A stretch of DNA of 64,000 bases, taken from contig OW240915.1 of NCBI GenBank assembly GCA_933207985.1, positions 279,937,420 through 280,001,419 of the forward strand, given 5' to 3'. Positions 1 through 11,429 of this stretch are shown here, piece after piece. Origin of the DNA: Pelobates cultripes. Lineage: Eukaryota > Chordata > Amphibia > Anura > Pelobatidae. The notes beneath the pieces were generated by a model. The model had not been told where the DNA came from. It made no database searches and saw only the letters and a list, made by a program, of their open reading frames with translations. How positions within the stretch are numbered: the stretch's first letter is position 1; every line of letters starts with the position of its first letter. Both the position numbers and the translations under genes were made by a program.

Positions 1-1371
1 CTTATACTGGTCAAGCTCACAACATGATTGAGTAATAGATCAATTATTCTCATCAATCTCAAAGTCATTATAAAGAGACTGAAACTTACGTTATATTGTA
101 CAACAAAATGTTGCTACTAGTAACCACGTCTCATTTACATGCACATTGCAATGATTTGCTAATTTTTTCAGTGTTTAAAGGCTCAGGGTTAACTTATAGA
201 AATAAAGCTAAACAGTTGACATATATATGAAAACTAAAAATGACATAATTCTTCTGCTCATGGTGAATGCAGGTGTAAGGTACTGCTGTAGTCAATCAAG
301 AGTTATTTTCAGGTCAAGAAGAAATCTCTTGAACCAAATTATAATTTAGCTTTTCACTACCACTCATCATGGAATGGGTAACAGAATGCGTTATCCTTTC
401 ACACCGTGCTATTGTTAAAGTTGCGTCATTGCAAGCATGCAAAATAACAGCCCTTCGTTTAACATCCTGATTTTCCTGGTGTATGCATGGTTCTACTTCA
501 CAAGTACATGTAAGTAAAAGCCATTAAATAGCTATTAGAAATGTAACAGTAAAACTTATCATGAGCTTACTGATACCATTGTGAATTGCATGGTGATTTT
601 ATTTCCAAGATGGTTATTTCACTTGGCATCAGGCAAAAAAGATGCAAAAGGAGTGTAATGCAGATAGTGTTTTTTTGTTTGTTTTTGAAGTCAAGGAAAT
701 GCTAAATTTTAAGCTATATTGAAAACAACTATAGCTGCTTTACACTTATCGCAATCAACAGACAGTAGAATGAGGGCCTATTGAACATGTTAGTCATCTG
801 ACTTTCTTCAACGTTTGTAAACATGTAACTACTAAAACATTAGAGTCACATAAAAATATTAATTGAGTAATTACAAGGTATTCCCATATAACAAGTGCCA
901 CCTTAGAATGTAAAATTGTAAAACGGTCTACATTTCCCATTTTTCTTTTTATTAGGCTAGTTCTTATTCTGCTGTACTCTGTAATAAAATCATAGATTTT
1001 ATTGGGAGTATATTAAATATGGTGCCAATTCAATAGAGAATAATTAAAACTGTACATAAAATTACGCCATCAGCTAGGCTGTCTTCTATATGTGTTAGAG
1101 GAACTGTTAGTTAATGTTTGTTATCTACTGGCACAGCTGTAATAACCATTATAAATTGTTACAATAATTAGGGTAAATGACCAAATACAATTAATTTTAT
1201 TCAGCACATAGTTAGTTGTGGTGAGAAGATGTGGGATAAAAAGTGTGGGTTGGAATAAAGTTCTTTTTCTGATTTCTGAATTGCAGTTCTTCTGTTAAAA
1301 TCTATGGGTAAATTGCTATTCAATGTGCAGCTTAATAGCAAATTTAAAAACTCTTATACTGCTTAGAAAAC
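1..1371. other. AT-rich non-coding DNA, no feature recognised
   Basis: No long open frame, terminal repeat or known repeat signature was recognised on either strand. The stretch is AT-rich with short T and A runs and looks like ordinary intergenic or intronic DNA. Confidence 0.6.
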
Positions 1372-2905
1372 TCAGCGTGAAATAAAAAAAAAAAAAAAGC
1401 CTGCCACAACATCAACATTATGGTAATAGAATCTGGAATGTTCTATATAAGTACTGGACCCTGGGACGTAAGGACCTTTTATAGCCACTATGCTTCCTGT
1501 CCAGGACAGGAGTTTCCCCTCCCAGCTTTTCACTGTTTCAGCATTTTCTTTGGTCAATCAGACATAATTTGCTTAGTGTAGGTTTGATAGCTTTTTTGTA
1601 AGTTTCAGCCCCAGGAACCGTATCTGGTCATCTCGCCAGTCCAGAGGAAAAGCCTCTGTCAACCTTTGCAGTGAGGATTTTGTGAAATTTATCTCCATGG
1701 CCTGTGTTTTAGTTATGCTCAGTTTAAGTTGGATTGTTCTTCATATCTTTAAAATTTTTACCATGAAGTTTGGGAGGGATATAAAAGGTGACAATACGAC
1801 AATACTGTGACAATACGTTGTCCGCGAACAGGTTTAATTGGCATTCTTTATCACCCAATGTTATACCATGTATTCAAGTGACTGCTCATATTGTGGCAGT
1901 CAGTGGTTAATACATATAATAGGGGTGATAGTGGGCAACCCTAACTGTAGCTACTTGTTATATAAAAGATATCAGACAAGAAGCCAGCATTTAAAATGTT
2001 AGTGGAGTGCATGCGTATAGTGCATGTACTGAGGCAATGAACGCTGGAGGAAATCCAAACTTCTCCAGTGAAGCATCTGAAAATTGTCAAATGAGGCAGT
2101 CAAATGGCTTTTTGGCATCTGCAACCCCTCTGATTTCAGTCATGTGAGTCTGTGCATTGAACCAATAACCTTTCGGGTGTTGCCTGCTCCATGTCTGCCG
2201 TAGACGAACCCTACCTGGTCGTCATGTATCAGAGAAGGGAGAAATTTGTTGAGTCTTAGTGCCTGGATCTTAGTGAATAACTTTGCATGTGTTTACAAGT
2301 GAGATTGGTTGACAATTTTGGCAGCATATGGGGGGGTGGGGGGGGTTGCCCTGTTACTATATGTGTTAGACATTTCCTGTCATAAATTCTTAGATTCATT
2401 GGCTTTGTTAAATAACAAAGCTAGATGTGGTAATAGGATGTGGGAGAATCTTTTATAGTATAGAATTAGAAAACCCTTCAGGGCCAGGTGCTTTATGTGC
2501 TGGGTAGTGTCTTCATGGTTGCGGCTACTTTTTTGCGGTGATTATGGCCTGTAGTGATTCAATTTGGTGTACAAATAACTTTGGAAGGCATATATTATGT
2601 AGGTATTTTTCAATTGAGTGTCGAGACGATTGTGACATCTGGCTATCTTGTTTCAAGTTCATAATAGTGTGCATATGTGTTCCTAATGTCACTAGTGGTG
2701 ATATCACCTTCTCACCTATTGAGTTGTAGATGAAGGGAATTTTGTAGTGGCCTGATTATTGTGAAGTATTTGGGCTAGGACTTTGCTAGCTCTATTGCAT
2801 TGAGTATATTTTGTTGCTTTCAGTCTCCTTAATCTAAAGCCAGTTTTTTTTTTCTGTCACTATGTTGTCCATTTAAGTTTGAACCTTATTAACTTAAGAA
2901 GCAAA
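1372..2905 (-). mobile_element. L1/Tx1-type LINE fragment, decayed ORF2 reverse transcriptase
   Basis: Read on the minus strand, this contains ORF2 pieces in family order. Near 2900-2530 is the linker that follows the endonuclease. Near 2490-2460 is KAPGPEGFS, the start of the RT domain. Near 2230-2150 is a segment like DQVGFVYGRHGAGNTRK. Near 1720-1680 is SITKTQAMEINF, and at 1557-1500 the post-RT segment with WEGKLLSWTGSIVAIK. Reading frames shift repeatedly and stops are frequent, so no enzyme is made. The element lacks the endonuclease 5' part and an obvious poly(A) end. An A/T homopolymer at 1382-1396 lies near the left edge. Edges are approximate. Confidence 0.75.
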
Positions 2906-3589
2906 GTGGCACTAGGGCTCAATGTATTCAACTTAGACCATACAACTGTATCTGAAGTGAGTTGAGTTGTGCAAAAAATGCTTTTTTAAGAGTGGAGGCA
3001 CTCTATATCAATGATCAATATATGTTGGGCACTTGAGAGAAGTATATGAAGTCCATGCATTGTATAGATTATGAACATCTAAGAGTTTTGAGTAGATTTT
3101 GCAGGTTTGTGTCAGCCTAATTTCCCTATTTGGGTGTATACCTGCTGTGTATAATGTGGTTAAATTATTGTCATTCCCCTCTGGACTGGCAAGAGTTAAG
3201 CAAGCACTCCATGTAAGATGTTTCTCTGTTCAACATCCGGGTAATACTCATTTACCATAGTATATAATGTGCTATTGATTGTGCATACTAATATAATATA
3301 TCTTCATTCCTGGTCTAGCTGTAACTCGTGGCGCTCAAAGGAGACTCTGTTGCTGAGTTAGTTCTGAGTTAGCTGTCACTGTTTGATCATATCTGTTTCT
3401 ACATTTTTCAAGATTCTTCCATGAATTGAAAATTAAAAAGTATATAAAAACTATATCATGCTACTTTATAAGTAACGTTACACTGTTTACTTATTAGTTT
3501 TTTGTCATGTTAATAACAACAAAACATGTACCCACAAGCCCCTTCTCCTACACGTAGAAGCCTTTTTAACAGAATATGTATATCTTATT
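2906..3589. other. Non-coding, no feature recognised
   Basis: No supported gene, terminal repeat or known repeat was recognised. It may include further decayed L1 sequence upstream of the preceding fragment. Confidence 0.5.
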
Positions 3590-4145
3590 GGCATGTTAGT
3601 AATACTTTGTGTTATCCCTGGTCCCCACTCATGGTCAGCAGGTGGGGACTCTAACTAATAAAGTGGGGGAACCTAATATCTCCCTAGCCCCCACCCATAG
3701 GCAATTCATAGGGGCTCTAAAAAGATCTAGAAAGTGGGGGTAGACAGGTCATAGTCTATCCCACCATTTTTTCTTTAGTGTCCCCCCCATAGTGGATGGA
3801 GTCCCTAAGTCCCTAGCCACCTTCATTTAATTTTTTTTTAAAAAACTACCTACCCCCGTGCCATAATAAAAGTGAGGGGGGCAATAAGTCGAAATACCTG
3901 TTAAAAAATAATTAGGTCCACTTGTTCAGTTTAATTATAGGAGCCGAGTGAGGCATCATGCCCCCCACGTTTAATTTAATTATTAGCCAAACCATGAGGC
4001 TGCCCAGTCACTAGTCTTTTTTAGCAGACATGCCCCTCAAGATGTCACTCTCATGTACTAATGTGGGGTTCATAGTTCCCCTCACATTCAATGTTAACTA
4101 ATTGCTGCCAGTGGGCAACTAGTTAACATCTTATCCCAAATTAAC
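3590..4145. repeat. Unclassified dispersed-type repeat with CCCCAC/GTGGGG blocks
   Basis: Several similar short blocks of the form 'ccccac..cataggcaattcataggggctct' recur within about 500 bp. One hairpin is explicit: GTCCCCAC at 3621-3628 pairs with GTGGGGAC at 3642-3649. The composition (pyrimidine runs, AT-rich linkers) suggests an old interspersed repeat. I cannot assign a class and found no target duplication. Confidence 0.35.
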
Positions 4146-5019
4146 TTGCAATTGGGCCTTTCAGTTTCTTCAGGATTAGTCTGTGTGTTGGCTCAAAGTT
4201 TGGCTTTTTACCAGAAACAATGATTGTCCCAAATGTGTCCGAATTGTGATTCTTCCAATATCAATTCTTCAAGTCTAATACTAACACATTATTGAGTCTA
4301 AGGGGATGAGGGTATGGACAATGAAGGTATGCTGCTGGCGTTTTTGTGGTTTTGAAAGCAGAGGTGAAGGGATTATTGGGATGTTGTAAGGAAATTAAGG
4401 AGCTATGTGAATGATATCAAGTTATAAGATGGCTGGGTGAGGGCTTAATGGGATGGAGTGAAGGTTTATGATGATGGAGTAATAAGGTAATACGAGATTA
4501 ACGGGGGGTGGTAATGTAATTATTCTTAGGATAGAGTTGAGGTATTTATGAGGCAAGTGTGATTAAGGTTGTTAGTGTACTATGATAAGGATTAGTGACG
4601 ATAGGGCAAAGTGACAGTTGGTTGACTGATCAGTGGGGAAGAGGTTTTTGAAGGGAATAGGAGGAAAGGATGGTTTGTTGGTTGGTTGAGGGCTATTTGG
4701 GAATGGAAGTTAGAGGATTAGTAAAAGAAGAATTTAGAGGCTAGTGGAATGTAGTTGAGATTATGGCAGAATGACAGTATTACAATGCTGGTAGTATAAC
4801 TGAGTTATAGGGCCCTCCTCAGGGGTCAAGCCCTGGGGGAAAAAAAGTGTGGGAACTCACCCAAAATCAATGCTAGTTTGTGTGTCGTTAGTATTATTTG
4901 TGTGTCTATGTCTGGAGAGGTGGGGGCTTCCCTGGGTATCAGTGGAGTCCAGGCTGTGGTAGTCTGTGGGCTGCACTCCTCCAGAGCAGATTCCCCTTCA
5001 CAAGCGCTGGGAGGAAGGG
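4146..5019. other. Purine-rich non-coding DNA
   Basis: From about 4300 to 4790 the plus strand is rich in G and A, with many GGATG/GAGG/AAGG words and no exact tandem period. No gene is supported. Confidence 0.45.
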
Positions 5020-5263
5020 ATCTGAGATTGCAGAGCTTTACAATTGTATAAAGGGGATATTTTTGACAAGAAATTGACATTCAGAATAATAACAGAGGTG
5101 AAAGAAGCCCTTCTTAAGCTTACAATCTGTGAGGATTTAAGGGAGGTGGATATATCTCATCATGCTTCTTGCCATGGGACACTTACTGGTTAGGTGATCT
5201 GACCGGGAATCAAACCCTGTTTCCTGGTTCTAAGGCAGGGACATTACCACCACTCTTACGAGC
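5020..5263 (-). mobile_element. tRNA-derived SINE, minus strand
   Basis: Read on the minus strand from about 5263, the head is tRNA-like. An A-box-like TGGCTCGTAAGAGTGG is followed about 40 bases later by a B-box-like GGTTTGATTCCC (the plus strand shows GGGAATCAAACC at 5205-5216). Such internal boxes are RNA polymerase III promoter elements. The body continues into a tail with GATTGTAAGCTT..GGGCTTCTTTCACCT and then TTGTAAAGCTCTGC, a 3' sequence seen in vertebrate SINEs that borrow the tail of an L2-type LINE. The L2 fragment at 45.9-46.8 kb in this window has a related tail. No clear target duplication was found. Confidence 0.72.
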
Positions 5264-6410
5264 CAATATATACCAGGACAGTTTCAAGGAGATCCTCCTA
5301 TCTCCCCATTGGTCTGGCAGCTTTCTGTGTTGTGTAAAGGAGTGGAGTGCCATAGATTGCTAATCCCTGGACAAGTTGCACAAAACTAAAGCAATTTTCT
5401 CCATGGAATGACTTGTACCAATTCCCTCTGCCTATCACTAGAGATTATCTGAATCCTTCTCTTATTTCTTGCCCGCTGCTATTTTCCTTCAAGTTCCATT
5501 ATTATCATGAAAACTGTATTGCAATGTCATTTGACTTGCACCTATGCAACTGTTACTCCATTATATTTTTCTCTATACAATAATAGATTTTAACATATAA
5601 ATAAGCACAAGACATAGTTGTTCCTTTGACACCTCTTAGTATCCCCACATATTACTAATCCTGCAGATATGCATTGCAATATAGCACTCAACCCTCCAGA
5701 AAAAGACAGCCTCTTGGTCCTAAAAAGCTGTCTAACAAAATATTCTACATTGTGATAATTTCAGACTAGTGACATTTCTACACCACCTTATAAACTGTAT
5801 TTGTTAACAGCTGCCATGGTAATATTTCCCCATCACTACTGAAATCAATATAAAAAAAAAAAGAAATATGAAAAATATAATGCACATGAATGAGTTAATC
5901 ACCTCTTCTTCAACACGAGTGTAATAAATCCATATGACAGGATGGCACTGGCTACAAAAATATTCCCCTATAAATTGCATTGATTTTCATTAGCATTTAA
6001 AAAAAGAGTACTGTGACTACAAGAAGAAGCATTCCCAAGCAACCTATGGCTGTCTGGCTGGTAGTAATGGGAGTTGTGTTTCAGCTCTCTACCAGCCTTT
6101 ATAGTAGCAAAATATAATGAGCAACTTTAGTAAGGCTATGGCGTGAAAGGATGCAGACAGGTTGTCCAGAATCTCAGTATATTTATACTGGCAGACATTT
6201 TGTGTTAAGACAGAAATTAAAAGTGTATACTGTAAGTCACCATCAGTACAGAGGTGACTCGATTTTGTATTACAATGCAAAAACAGACCTATTTTTACTT
6301 CTCTGTAACTCTATTCATTCAAGCCTGAGCTAATGAATGCGACTAATGTAAATATTGGAGATAAGACATGATGTCTGCAGCAAGGGGGGGTTGAACGCAA
6401 CAATCCAGAG

Positions 6411-6414
<4 letters not shown>
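5264..6414. other. AT-rich non-coding DNA, no feature recognised
   Basis: No supported gene or recognisable repeat was seen. Short open frames are of random length and have no family likeness. Confidence 0.55.
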
Positions 6415-6448
<34 letters not shown>

Positions 6449-6461
6449 ATATATATATATA
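6415..6461. repeat. AT dinucleotide microsatellite
   Basis: An interrupted (AT)n run, broken by one GAAA. It lies just before the LTR-like block. Confidence 0.9.
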
Positions 6462-6464
6462 AAA

Positions 6465-6965
6465 CGGAATACCAAACGGAATCCTTAAGTTACTTGTGTA
6501 GCCTGTTCCCCTTGTTTGTGGGAATGTTTCCACCGAACAGTGCCTTTCTAAGTGGGGTAGAACCGAACGCAGGCCATGATAGAAGTCCAGCAGTGTTCGG
6601 GAGTTTCTGTGTCCGATTTTAGTTCCATGAGATTTATGCCCAAACACCGCTGCCTGCGTTTGCGGGAACAAGATGGCCGCCACCTCGTGGTTGTTCATAC
6701 GAAATGTGGCCACCCAGAAGAACCCTTAGAACACTGCGGTGGAAATTGCTACAAAGTATTGGGCTTAACAATCACCCAGGTGGTCTCTGGTCCGTGCAGC
6801 TGTTCGGTTCCCGAACAATATAAGCCAAATTGCACAAACCAAGCCTTTTTCAGTGTATTTTGCATGGCCCATAATCATGGGGTAGGAGACTGACTATCAG
6901 GCTCCTCCAGGAGCACGTGACGAGGTTTGATTCGTCACAACTCCCATAGTCAAAGTAATAGAAGG
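6465..6965 (+). mobile_element. LTR-like block related to the solo LTRs at 13.7, 21.8 and 31.3 kb
   Basis: It contains an 'aagatggccgccac' core followed by 'gtggccaccc' and a 'gttcggttcccgaac' palindrome. The same ordered words are seen near 14500 and near 31990-32060. Near the right end 'aggagcacgtgac' resembles the 'ctgccatgtgac' segment near the end of the 955-bp LTR at 31.3 kb. TG and CA termini and a target duplication were not found, so the edges are uncertain and it may be only the 3' part of an LTR. Confidence 0.45.
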
Positions 6966-6989
6966 AGTCCCCCCCGGGCTGCAGACCAG

Positions 6990-7335
6990 CAGTGCTTGCT
7001 GTCACCATGTGTTTGGCTGCTCACACAGTGAGGTATAGGATGCCCAGCCGGTGCAGCATACCCCTTGAAGCGGGGGGAGGGAAGGGCGCACAGAGGGCAT
7101 GTGCCTGGGTGGCAGAGGGGGGAGGGCTCTCTCTGAATGAGAAGCTGGTGGAATGGAATGTAGAAAATGCAGTGGTTCTAGAACATCATGGGGACAATCT
7201 CTCCGCTGATCCAAAGGGCAGGTCCTGCAGGACTACTAATGGGAATGGCGTTCCTGCTGTGGAAAGAGTGCAGGAACACCGTTTCCACGTGTTCCTGCAG
7301 GACTCGAGCCCTGGCTCTCCTAGATGAACCTCTGG
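6990..7335. repeat. GC-rich repeat-like segment with a perfect 10-bp hairpin
   Basis: This segment is markedly more GC-rich than its surroundings. GCAGGAACAC at 7270-7279 pairs perfectly with GTGTTCCTGC at 7289-7298. A related 'tcctgcagga' word occurs on both sides of the hairpin. Overlapping open frames exist on both strands (for example 6992-7327), but none shows a recognisable domain or splice context, so I do not call a gene. Confidence 0.35.
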
Positions 7336-8797
7336 CATTGAGATGAGACATGAACCATTCACTGTTCATTATGGGGAATAATTGTTCAAATGATGTCAAA
7401 AACCATGCAGTTTGTAAATATGACCTGCCAATAAAAATATCTTTATATTATAAAACAAAAATATCTTAACTGAAATTCAATATTTCTTGAAAATATGTAA
7501 AGCTACACATAGAAAAAAAGATTGCAGTTCTTTATTTAAACATAGAAAAACAGTAAGCAAATATGATAAATTGCAAGTCAACATTCATACCTGTACATCA
7601 GGAAAAACTGTCCATTGTCTTAATACAGAAACAGAAGAATTATTCTGTCAAGAGAGGACACTAATCTTCAATCAACATAAAAGATAAATGAAGAACTGAG
7701 AAAGAAGGTAGGGAATTAAATTGGATTCAGACAATTGGTTTAGGCATTTAGTAAACTTCAATGGGATTTATAATGACAACTGTTTCTGGAGATTAAATAA
7801 AATAGAAAATGAATACTGAGCACTTAGTGAATGATTTATATTTCAATTTAATAACAAAACATGATGGTAATTCATAATATACATTAGGATCAATATTTAA
7901 AAAAATATAATAAATATATTGACAAAAAGGGTAAAATGTGGGAAACTTCATTTTTTTATTTTTTATTCTGGAATATGTGTCAAAAGTCTGCTTGTCATGT
8001 CAGACTCTTTCTCCTCTGTCAAACAAAGTGCTTTACTAGATCCTTTGGGAAACTACCTGGTGATTATGCTTCAAGAGAAACACATCATTTTAGATAAAAA
8101 TTTCTGTCATACAGAAATGAATCACAAGCACATCAAACAACTTTTTTTCTTACACCAAAAACATGGTAAAATTCACTGCGCAAAACAAGCTCTAAAAATC
8201 TTCAATCAATAAGCACATTTACATTTGAATAGAAATAAAATTTTATAGACTTGTGAAAATGTAAAACAATGAAATACTTTGATAAAATATAAACATACAG
8301 AACTAGAAACTATTAAACTAAAGCTGGATTAGAACTCTCATACAGCACAAAGAAAATCAGAATAAGGACATATGGATCTACACTTGACCAGGCATGTTCT
8401 TCAAAATTTTATCTTCTAGTGCAATTGTGGCTTTTTAACATGCTTCTTAACCGAATCGAATGTGTTTTGTGCATCGCCTCTGTGCTACAGTATGTTTTCC
8501 GATGCTAATTAGGCAACTGATCTTACCCAAAATGGACAAAACAGTATCAAACTAGATCAACAAAACACATCAGTGCTCACTAGATGCTCATATGTAAAGG
8601 AGGTACACATATTACAGTGCTGCTCGCTTACATTCCAGGTTAAATCACTTGTCATTTGATGGCAGAACAAGTAGGCTACTCATGGCTACATTCCATTTCT
8701 TAATCTTTCTGACAGCACTGACAGTTCAGCAATGATTCAGTTTACAGACCAAATAATGTCTAATTCAGGTTCCTGCCTTCACTCTGTTATGTGTATG
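7336..8797. other. AT-rich non-coding DNA, no feature recognised
   Basis: Open frames of 66 and 97 codons (7487-7687, 7919-8212) occur, but both are lysine/histidine/phenylalanine-rich translations of AT-rich DNA with no family likeness. I consider them chance. Confidence 0.55.
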
Positions 8798-10322
8798 CAG
8801 AGGCAGCTCTCTAATTAGGCGATTTAGGCAGCCGCCTAAATTACTTTAGGACAGACTCACATGTCGGGTCTTCGGTCTATCACCGAGGGCCCAACACAGG
8901 AGGGGGCCCAGCGACTTGCACTATGTAACAGTGTTAGGAAGGCTGTGACAAGGTGGAGGGGGCTCTGACAGGGTTGGGGGGGCTGTGATAGAGTGAAGGG
9001 CTGGAGAGGGTAATGAGAGCTGTGACAGGTTAAGATGGGGTCATGACAGGGTTAAGGGGGCCTGTGACAGAGTAATGCTGCAACAGGGTTAGGGGGGCTA
9101 TGACAGGGTTAGGGGGGCTGTGACAGGGTGCGAGGCCCTTCCATACTGTCTGATGGAGAGCCAGTTCCCGGTCTGCAGCTTCGCCGGGAGTGAGCTGCAG
9201 CCCGAGGTGTCTAGCGATCTCAGTCAATCAGAGTGTTGCTGCGGGTTACCACGGCAACTCTCTGACTGGCCAGATCTCACAATACTTACCATGTGGTATG
9301 CAGCTCTGCACCCGGCGGAGTTGCAGACCAGAAAGGGAGCCCACTAGACCACCATGGAGAGAGTCAGCCCACCTGACCACCAGGAAGTGAGACACTATCC
9401 TACCAGGGGATCGTTAATAAAAAAAAAAAGTATTTATGACATTCCCCACTCTGTCTCACCACACCCTGTCACTGCCCCCCTACCATGCCACAGCCCCCCC
9501 AACCCTGTCACAGCCCCCCTAACCCTGTCATAGCCCCCCTAACCCTGTTGCAGCATTACTCTGTCACAGGCCCCCTTAACCCTGTCATGACCCCACCTTA
9601 ACCTGTCACAGCTCTCATTACCCTCTCCAGCCCTTCACTCTATCACAGCCCCCCCAACCCTGTCACAGCCCCCTCCACCTTGTCACAGCCTTCCTAACAC
9701 TGTTACAGCCCCCACCACCTTGTCAGAGCCCCCACGTCCTGCCACAGCCCCCATCAATTCTGTCACAGCCACCCACCCTGTCACAGATCCCTAACCCTGT
9801 CACAGCCCCTCCACTCCTCCACAGCCCCTCCATCCTGCAAGAGCTCTCCCTAACCTGTCACAGCTCCTTCACCCCTCCACAGCTTCCCCTACCATGTCAC
9901 AGCTCCTCTACCTTGTCACACACACTTTCACGCACAGGTAAACAATGCCAAACACACTCAGAAATATATATACATTGGCACTTACTTATACATGACTGCC
10001 AGGCTATGTAACCATACCCTGCAATCATGTATAAAACAATTAACATACTTGCTAAATGCATTTATTTATTGCAAATTAAGTGTTGCAAATTATGTCATAA
10101 GTTAACTTAATAACAGTCAGAGAGCTCACATCACAGCAGCAGAGGGAGCCGCAACACTGCAACCCTCTGAATAATGAATACAGAGACTAGCCCGTCCTTG
10201 AATATAACTACAGCACCTTAGACAGACAATGCAAACCCTATTTATTTAGTATCTTTGGATGTTAGTGGGGGCCTCATGTTTGAGTTTTCCCTAAGGCCTC
10301 ACAAAGTCTAGAGCCGCCACTG
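8798..10322. mobile_element. Non-autonomous hAT-like DNA transposon with terminal inverted repeats and 8-bp target duplication
   Basis: The left end reads CAGAGGCAGCTCTCTA. The right end, reverse-complemented, reads CAGTGGCGGCTCTAGA, an imperfect terminal inverted repeat of hAT type (starting CAG). The element is flanked by TGTGTATG (8790-8797) and TGTGTATT (10323-10330), an 8-bp target duplication with one mismatch, which is the hAT hallmark. It is 1,525 bp long and has no transposase frame, so it depended on an enzyme supplied elsewhere. The interior is unusual: two long inverted arms (listed separately) and a GC-rich central block. The superfamily assignment rests on the ends and duplication length only. 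Confidence 0.8.
8926..9706. repeat. Long inverted repeat, two 204-bp arms around a 373-bp centre
   Basis: Arm 8926-9129 is nearly identical to the reverse complement of 9503-9706. The two share, in order, 'gtgttaggaaggctgtgaca', 'gagtgaagggctggagaggg' and 'gagtaatgctgcaacagggt', with only a few substitutions or G-run length changes seen by eye. The arms are themselves built of a degenerate 'ctgtgacagggttagggggg' unit of about 20-25 bp. On the right, further CTGTCACAG-type units continue to about 9920. A transcript across it would fold into a long double-stranded hairpin. Confidence 0.88.
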
Positions 10323-11280
10323 TGTGTATTCACATAATGACTGAAAGCCAAGTATTTCTTATATTGCTGAGAATACCCTCTGTGCGTCCCACAGTACGGA
10401 CAACAAAGCCCAAGCTCACCACACTGTGAAAATTTGTAATCACCACAATTTGGGTTCTGTATAGACTACCTGATAGTATCGAACTACCATGAAGATGTGT
10501 AAGCATTGAGGGTGACCATATTGCAGCAGAGTGAATAAAAGGAAGTGGATTCCACAGACTGCACTAAAGAAACTTCAGATGAAAGAATATCCCAAGGAAG
10601 TGGTTATGGTGCCAGTTTTGATCTGGCACCCCCATTGTAAGTAGTCAAACCATTAAGTAAAAATTTGACTTCTTACCTCCAATCTGCTAGACAACACTTC
10701 ATGGCTCCACAGCAGCTATTGATAGATCTAGGGGGCACCAGGACAAATAATCCTCCTGAGCAGACAGGGATATTATGTCTAAACAGCATCAGGAGCTGAC
10801 TCACATTCCTTCACTAAATTCCCACATCCAAGCTAAAAAAATTACCTTCAGGGCCCCCATTCAGCAAGTCTGCTGCACATTATAATTAATTTGTTGGACA
10901 GGAAGCAGGGTAGCAATGACATTGAAATAGCTACACACCTAAATGTTTATATGCATATTTGTACATTTGTGTTTGCTTGTTTTTTTTTTTTTTTTAATTA
11001 CCACAAACTATGGAACCGGCCCTCACAAGCTTAGCTCAATGGATGAGAGCAATCAGCTGACGCTCTCAGCCAATCATCTGGTACTATATTGCAGGACCTA
11101 ACTCCGGAGAGATAATTGAAGCACCGATCAGAAGCTTCCAGTCCTGACTTCTATCTGAGGCAGGAGCAGTACCCGACAGAACCCAGGTAAGATATCAAAC
11201 CATTACTAAATTACACATTGGAAGATATCAGGGTACTTTTTGCACCAACATTACTACAACAGGCTGTATTGGTTATGGTG
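10323..11280. other. Non-coding; probable remnant of a TTAA-type MITE
   Basis: Words typical of the TTAA MITEs elsewhere in the window occur here: 'gtggttatggtgcc' near 10600, 'ggttatggtgc' near 11271, and a 'cagctgacgctctcagccaatca' region near 11055-11080 that resembles 15180-15210. No TTAA ends were found, so the copy, if real, is degraded. Nothing else was recognised. Confidence 0.35.
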
Positions 11281-11429
11281 CATGGGTTCCCAGAAGGTAG
11301 ATCTCCAGCTGTTGTAGAACTACAACTCCCATGATGTTTTGCATGTCTTTAGATTTCCTTAAGAATGACAAAGCATCATGGAAACTGTCGGTTTAAAACA
11401 TCTGGGGATCAACCTTTTGGGCACCCCTG
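11281..11429. mobile_element. Short MITE, hAT-like ends
   Basis: The left end (ATGGGTTCCCAGAAGGTAGA) and the reverse complement of the right end (AGGGGTGCCCAAAAGGTTGA) align over about 30 bp as terminal inverted repeats. A sub-terminal 'acaactcccatgatg' lies opposite a second inverted copy ('agcatcatgg'). At 149 bp it is far too short to encode anything. The flanking 8-mers do not match, so the target duplication is lost or the ends are misplaced. Confidence 0.55.

Noticed and set aside
5169..5363. A genuine tRNA gene at about 5.2 kb
   Set aside because: A- and B-box-like words are present, but the cloverleaf is degraded and followed by a SINE tail, so it is a tRNA-derived SINE.
6992..7399. 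Overlapping open frames of 111, 70 and 73 codons in a GC-rich block, considered as a host exon
   Set aside because: Frames overlap on both strands, no domain is recognisable, no convincing splice sites were seen, and the block has hairpin structure typical of repeats.
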